The position numbers were made by a program, and so were the translations under genes. From NCBI GenBank assembly GCA_018268035.1, contig JAFDXI010000027.1:1-56943 (forward strand): a stretch of DNA of 56,943 nt. Direction: 5' to 3'. The notes below the pieces were generated by a model, which saw only the letters and a program-made list of their open reading frames with translations, was not told where the DNA came from and searched no databases. Origin of the DNA: Bacteroidota bacterium (GTDB lineage Bacteria; Bacteroidota; Bacteroidia; Chitinophagales; Chitinophagaceae). Shown one piece after another: positions 56,101-56,943 of this stretch. Each line of letters opens with the position of its first letter. Positions within the stretch are counted from its first letter, which is position 1.

Positions 56101-56194
56101 CGGTTCCGGGGGTTTGTGCTTTTGCTCCTGCTGCGAGTAGCACGATGCTCATAAAAATGAATGCCGGTGACATTCTTAATAGTCGGATAATCAT
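53135..56194 (-). CDS. SusC/RagA-family TonB-dependent outer membrane transporter
   Basis: The protein is 1019 residues from ATG 56194, chosen over an in-frame TTG at 56242 because it gives a signal peptide ending GAKAQ. A carboxypeptidase-like regulatory domain (GTVSGKVTDSVGNIIPGATV) precedes the SusC signature VVVVGYGTVKKKDLTGSVSQ and the plug segment IRGISNFGDNSPLYIIDGVP. A long beta-barrel ends NPRTIMIGIQAGF. It imports oligosaccharides together with SusD, using TonB energy. Context points to arabino-oligosaccharides. Two palindromes lie 120-205 bp upstream of its start. Confidence 0.96.
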   Translation of the reverse strand: MIIRLLRMSPAFIFMSIVLLAAGAKAQTPGTVSGKVTDSVGNIIPGATVTNKQTKIAAAADAAGRFIIKAQTGDELEISSVGYAKTNIIVGSQSNLNIMLSSFSNSLNDVVVVGYGTVKKKDLTGSVSQVNVSEASKNPSYDVAKILQGQVAGVSVHGSGEPGGYVQVKIRGISNFGDNSPLYIIDGVPVEAPFDFSPNDIESISILKDASAGAIYGSRAATGVVIITTKRGKGGTPKFSVNGYAGVQNVPKKIPVLDREEYQKVVNAATDNAGLSLVPANDPSSPYYVSDINTNWQDEALKTGVIQNYTIGLSGGSELFNYNASLDYFNQTGYQVGPQAYNRYSFNAGLYGRKGRFSYGININYMGSKKGNYSGTANHAVFGGTVTAMLTAIPTVGVYDSSKQGGYAGTDQTIHRAISANVVGLNKIVDDWSKRNRILLNGWAQLEIVKNLNYKIAASYDRTDWENYHYEPSFDMGYYYINTQYLYTDATSQPYTQLTEQTLTYNFVKGKHKLDLLAGYSFQKDYNQWISGKSVGDGDLDFQTFSFAAAGSNAITQWKGTATTTGLFGRANYNFNDKYIVTANFRRDGSSKFAPTNRYGNFAGFAGAWNIYKEEWLHLPSQISSLKLRGGWGQLGSQKNLGYYDWQSYINSYANYNFANIFAPGGATVSVTDPNLKWEVAQTSDIGLDMGFLNESLTATVEYFNKTAKDIITSLPLPYSVGSIPNSIITNAASVRNTGIEVTLGYKKLSGKFTYNINANFSTLHNEVLKLGGTNNPIYGAGSKTEVGRSVGELFGYQTEGIFQSQDQIDGHAFQSTLTAPGDVIFKAQNTDNNGDHNYIITDANDRTYLGTTIPKYYFGLNFSAGYANFDFSVFIQGSGGNKVFNGVYQALMTGQYGNQHVDELNYWTPSNTDTKVPRPIIGDPNGNNRFSDLFVEDGSYARLQNAQIGYSLPSTTSIIQKQFLTKLRFYISGENLLTISKYKGYDPDFISDGLFSRGFDYGSFPNPRTIMIGIQAGF

Positions 56195-56316
56195 AAATGG
56201 TTGTTTTAAACAGTGTACCTGTCTGGTTTTTGAATTTGACAAATTTGGTTACAGTCGTTATTGTTATTTTATGTCATTAGTAAGACCCAAGGCAATCGAA
56301 ATCTCTTCTATTTATA

Positions 56317-56335
56317 AATTGTATTTTATACAATT
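56317..56335. promoter_or_regulatory. Candidate operator upstream of susC
   Basis: The perfect palindrome AATTGTAT-TTT-ATACAATT. It shares the sequence ACAATTAAAATTT (56330-56342) with the second palindrome 59 bp away (56389-56401). Probably a regulator site. Confidence 0.55.
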
Positions 56336-56371
56336 AAAATTTCCAAACGAAAAGCTAAGATAGAAGTATTT

Positions 56372-56398
56372 TTTTAATTGTCAAAAAAACAATTAAAA
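56372..56398. promoter_or_regulatory. Candidate AraR-type operator upstream of susC
   Basis: The perfect 10-bp palindrome TTTTAATTGT-CAAAAAA-ACAATTAAAA. It matches the imperfect site before the GH51 gene (48980-49002) at 20 of 23 positions, so both transcription units probably respond to the same protein, most likely the AraR-like regulator at 49130-49846. Confidence 0.6.
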
Positions 56399-56862
56399 TT
56401 TTTTATGCACAAAGATATTTTCTAAACCATAGTTTGTAATATTTTATAACTATAACATTAGCAATGTGATATATGCATTTTCTTTCACTGCTCGCCTGAA
56501 TAGCGCCTTTGTAAACCCCGGAAAAGATTTCTTTGTATTTTGTGATTGTACACTTTAAAAGACAACTATTTATACTATCTGCTGAATAGCTTTTATATTA
56601 AATGTCACTGAAACAAATAAATGTATCAGTAATATTTTTTGTTTCATGCAGAAAATGCTGTTTTGTGGGCTTCTGAATAGTTTATATACTTGTTATTTTT
56701 TTGTCTATCTGAAAGTTTCAGTCAAAAATCAGATAAGTCCGGATTTAAAGAATGATTTTGTAAACTGCTATTGAAAACTTCAGCAGTAATGACAACGTTG
56801 CAACTTTTTTGTGATTAATCTTCACTACCATCCGGAAGTCCGAAAAAATAAATAGCCCATAT

Positions 56863-56870
56863 TATATTTG
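56863..56870 (+). promoter_or_regulatory. Candidate -7 box for the gene at the right edge
   Basis: TATATTTG fits TAnnTTTG and lies 23 bp before the ATG at 56894. No -33 TTTG at 19-bp spacing was found. Confidence 0.4.
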
Positions 56871-56893
56871 AGGTGACAAAACTTCATAAATAT

Positions 56894-56943
56894 ATGGGAC
56901 TATTTACTCGCAATAAAAGTAACAAGAAGCCAATTATAAAACA
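56894..56943 (+). CDS. Start of a truncated gene
   Basis: A frame opens at ATG 56894 (MGLFTRNKSNKKPIIK) and runs off the window after 16 codons. A TATATTTG promoter box lies 23 bp upstream. The fragment is too short to name, and the basic N-terminus is the only feature seen. Confidence 0.45.
   Translation, partial: MGLFTRNKSNKKPIIK

Larger units (their letters stand above)
56195..56893. other. Long intergenic control region between susC and the next gene
   Basis: About 700 bp of AT-rich sequence without a credible gene. Close to susC it holds two palindromes (listed separately) and should hold the susC promoter, which I could not place. TATATTTG at 56863-56870 fits the -7 box for the gene starting at 56894. 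No RNA gene or CRISPR was recognised. Confidence 0.5.

Noticed and set aside
56195-56893. Antisense or small gene in the susC upstream region
   Set aside because: Short frames are AT-driven, lack credible starts and end at random; the palindromes explain the ordered parts.

Overview
The window is about 57 kb of AT-rich chromosome from a Bacteroidota bacterium, most likely a member of Chitinophagaceae or a near relative. The evidence is a SusC/SusD pair, a type IX secretion C-terminal sorting domain, TAnnTTTG-type promoter boxes, lipoprotein boxes, scarce Shine-Dalgarno sequences, and several genes for which TTG is the only or best start. No tRNA, rRNA or CRISPR array was seen.

Left part (1-8.2 kb): the tail of an ECF sigma factor gene with an overlapping membrane-anchored partner; a polyphosphate kinase/exopolyphosphatase pair (ppk1, ppx) overlapping by 20 nt; a secreted delta-60-repeat protein; a secreted alpha/beta-hydrolase gene broken by two homopolymer frameshifts; and panB.

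Centre (8.4-35.7 kb): a complete-looking extracellular contractile injection system (eCIS, Afp/PVC/MAC type). The leftward operon runs cap (DUF4255), an unknown protein, one very large sheath, two tube proteins, a 51-residue DUF5908-like protein, a LysM tube/spike adaptor, VgrG-like spike, PAAR tip, gp25, baseplate J, an Afp12-like baseplate protein with a histone-like lysine tail, and a last protein with a second lysine-rich stretch. Divergently, the tape-measure protein and the AAA+ ATPase lead to a 2647-residue effector. That effector is two complete effectors fused head to tail. Each half has an HEADH/HExxH DUF4157 eCIS-core domain, a long helical stalk and a C-terminal GH...N...NHE nuclease domain. 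A perfect inverted repeat lies between the ATPase and the effector. This tandem nuclease effector is the most distinctive item in the window.

Right of the eCIS (35.7-45.8 kb): an Hpt protein and a sigma-54-type response regulator, gatC, an ABC ATPase, a 125-bp MITE-like element with terminal inverted repeats and a perfect 9-bp target duplication, an acyl-CoA ligase, L-serine dehydratase, a DUF4397 lipoprotein, a Nudix hydrolase, a half-length carB, and a secreted thioredoxin-like protein.

Right end (45.8-56.9 kb): an arabinan utilisation locus with SusC, SusD, two GH43 arabinanases, a GH51 arabinofuranosidase and a catalytically degenerate Nudix/winged-helix regulator resembling AraR. Related AT-rich palindromes (TTAATTGT...ACAATTAA type) lie upstream of both susC and the GH51 gene and are candidate operators. 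A new gene starts at the extreme right edge.
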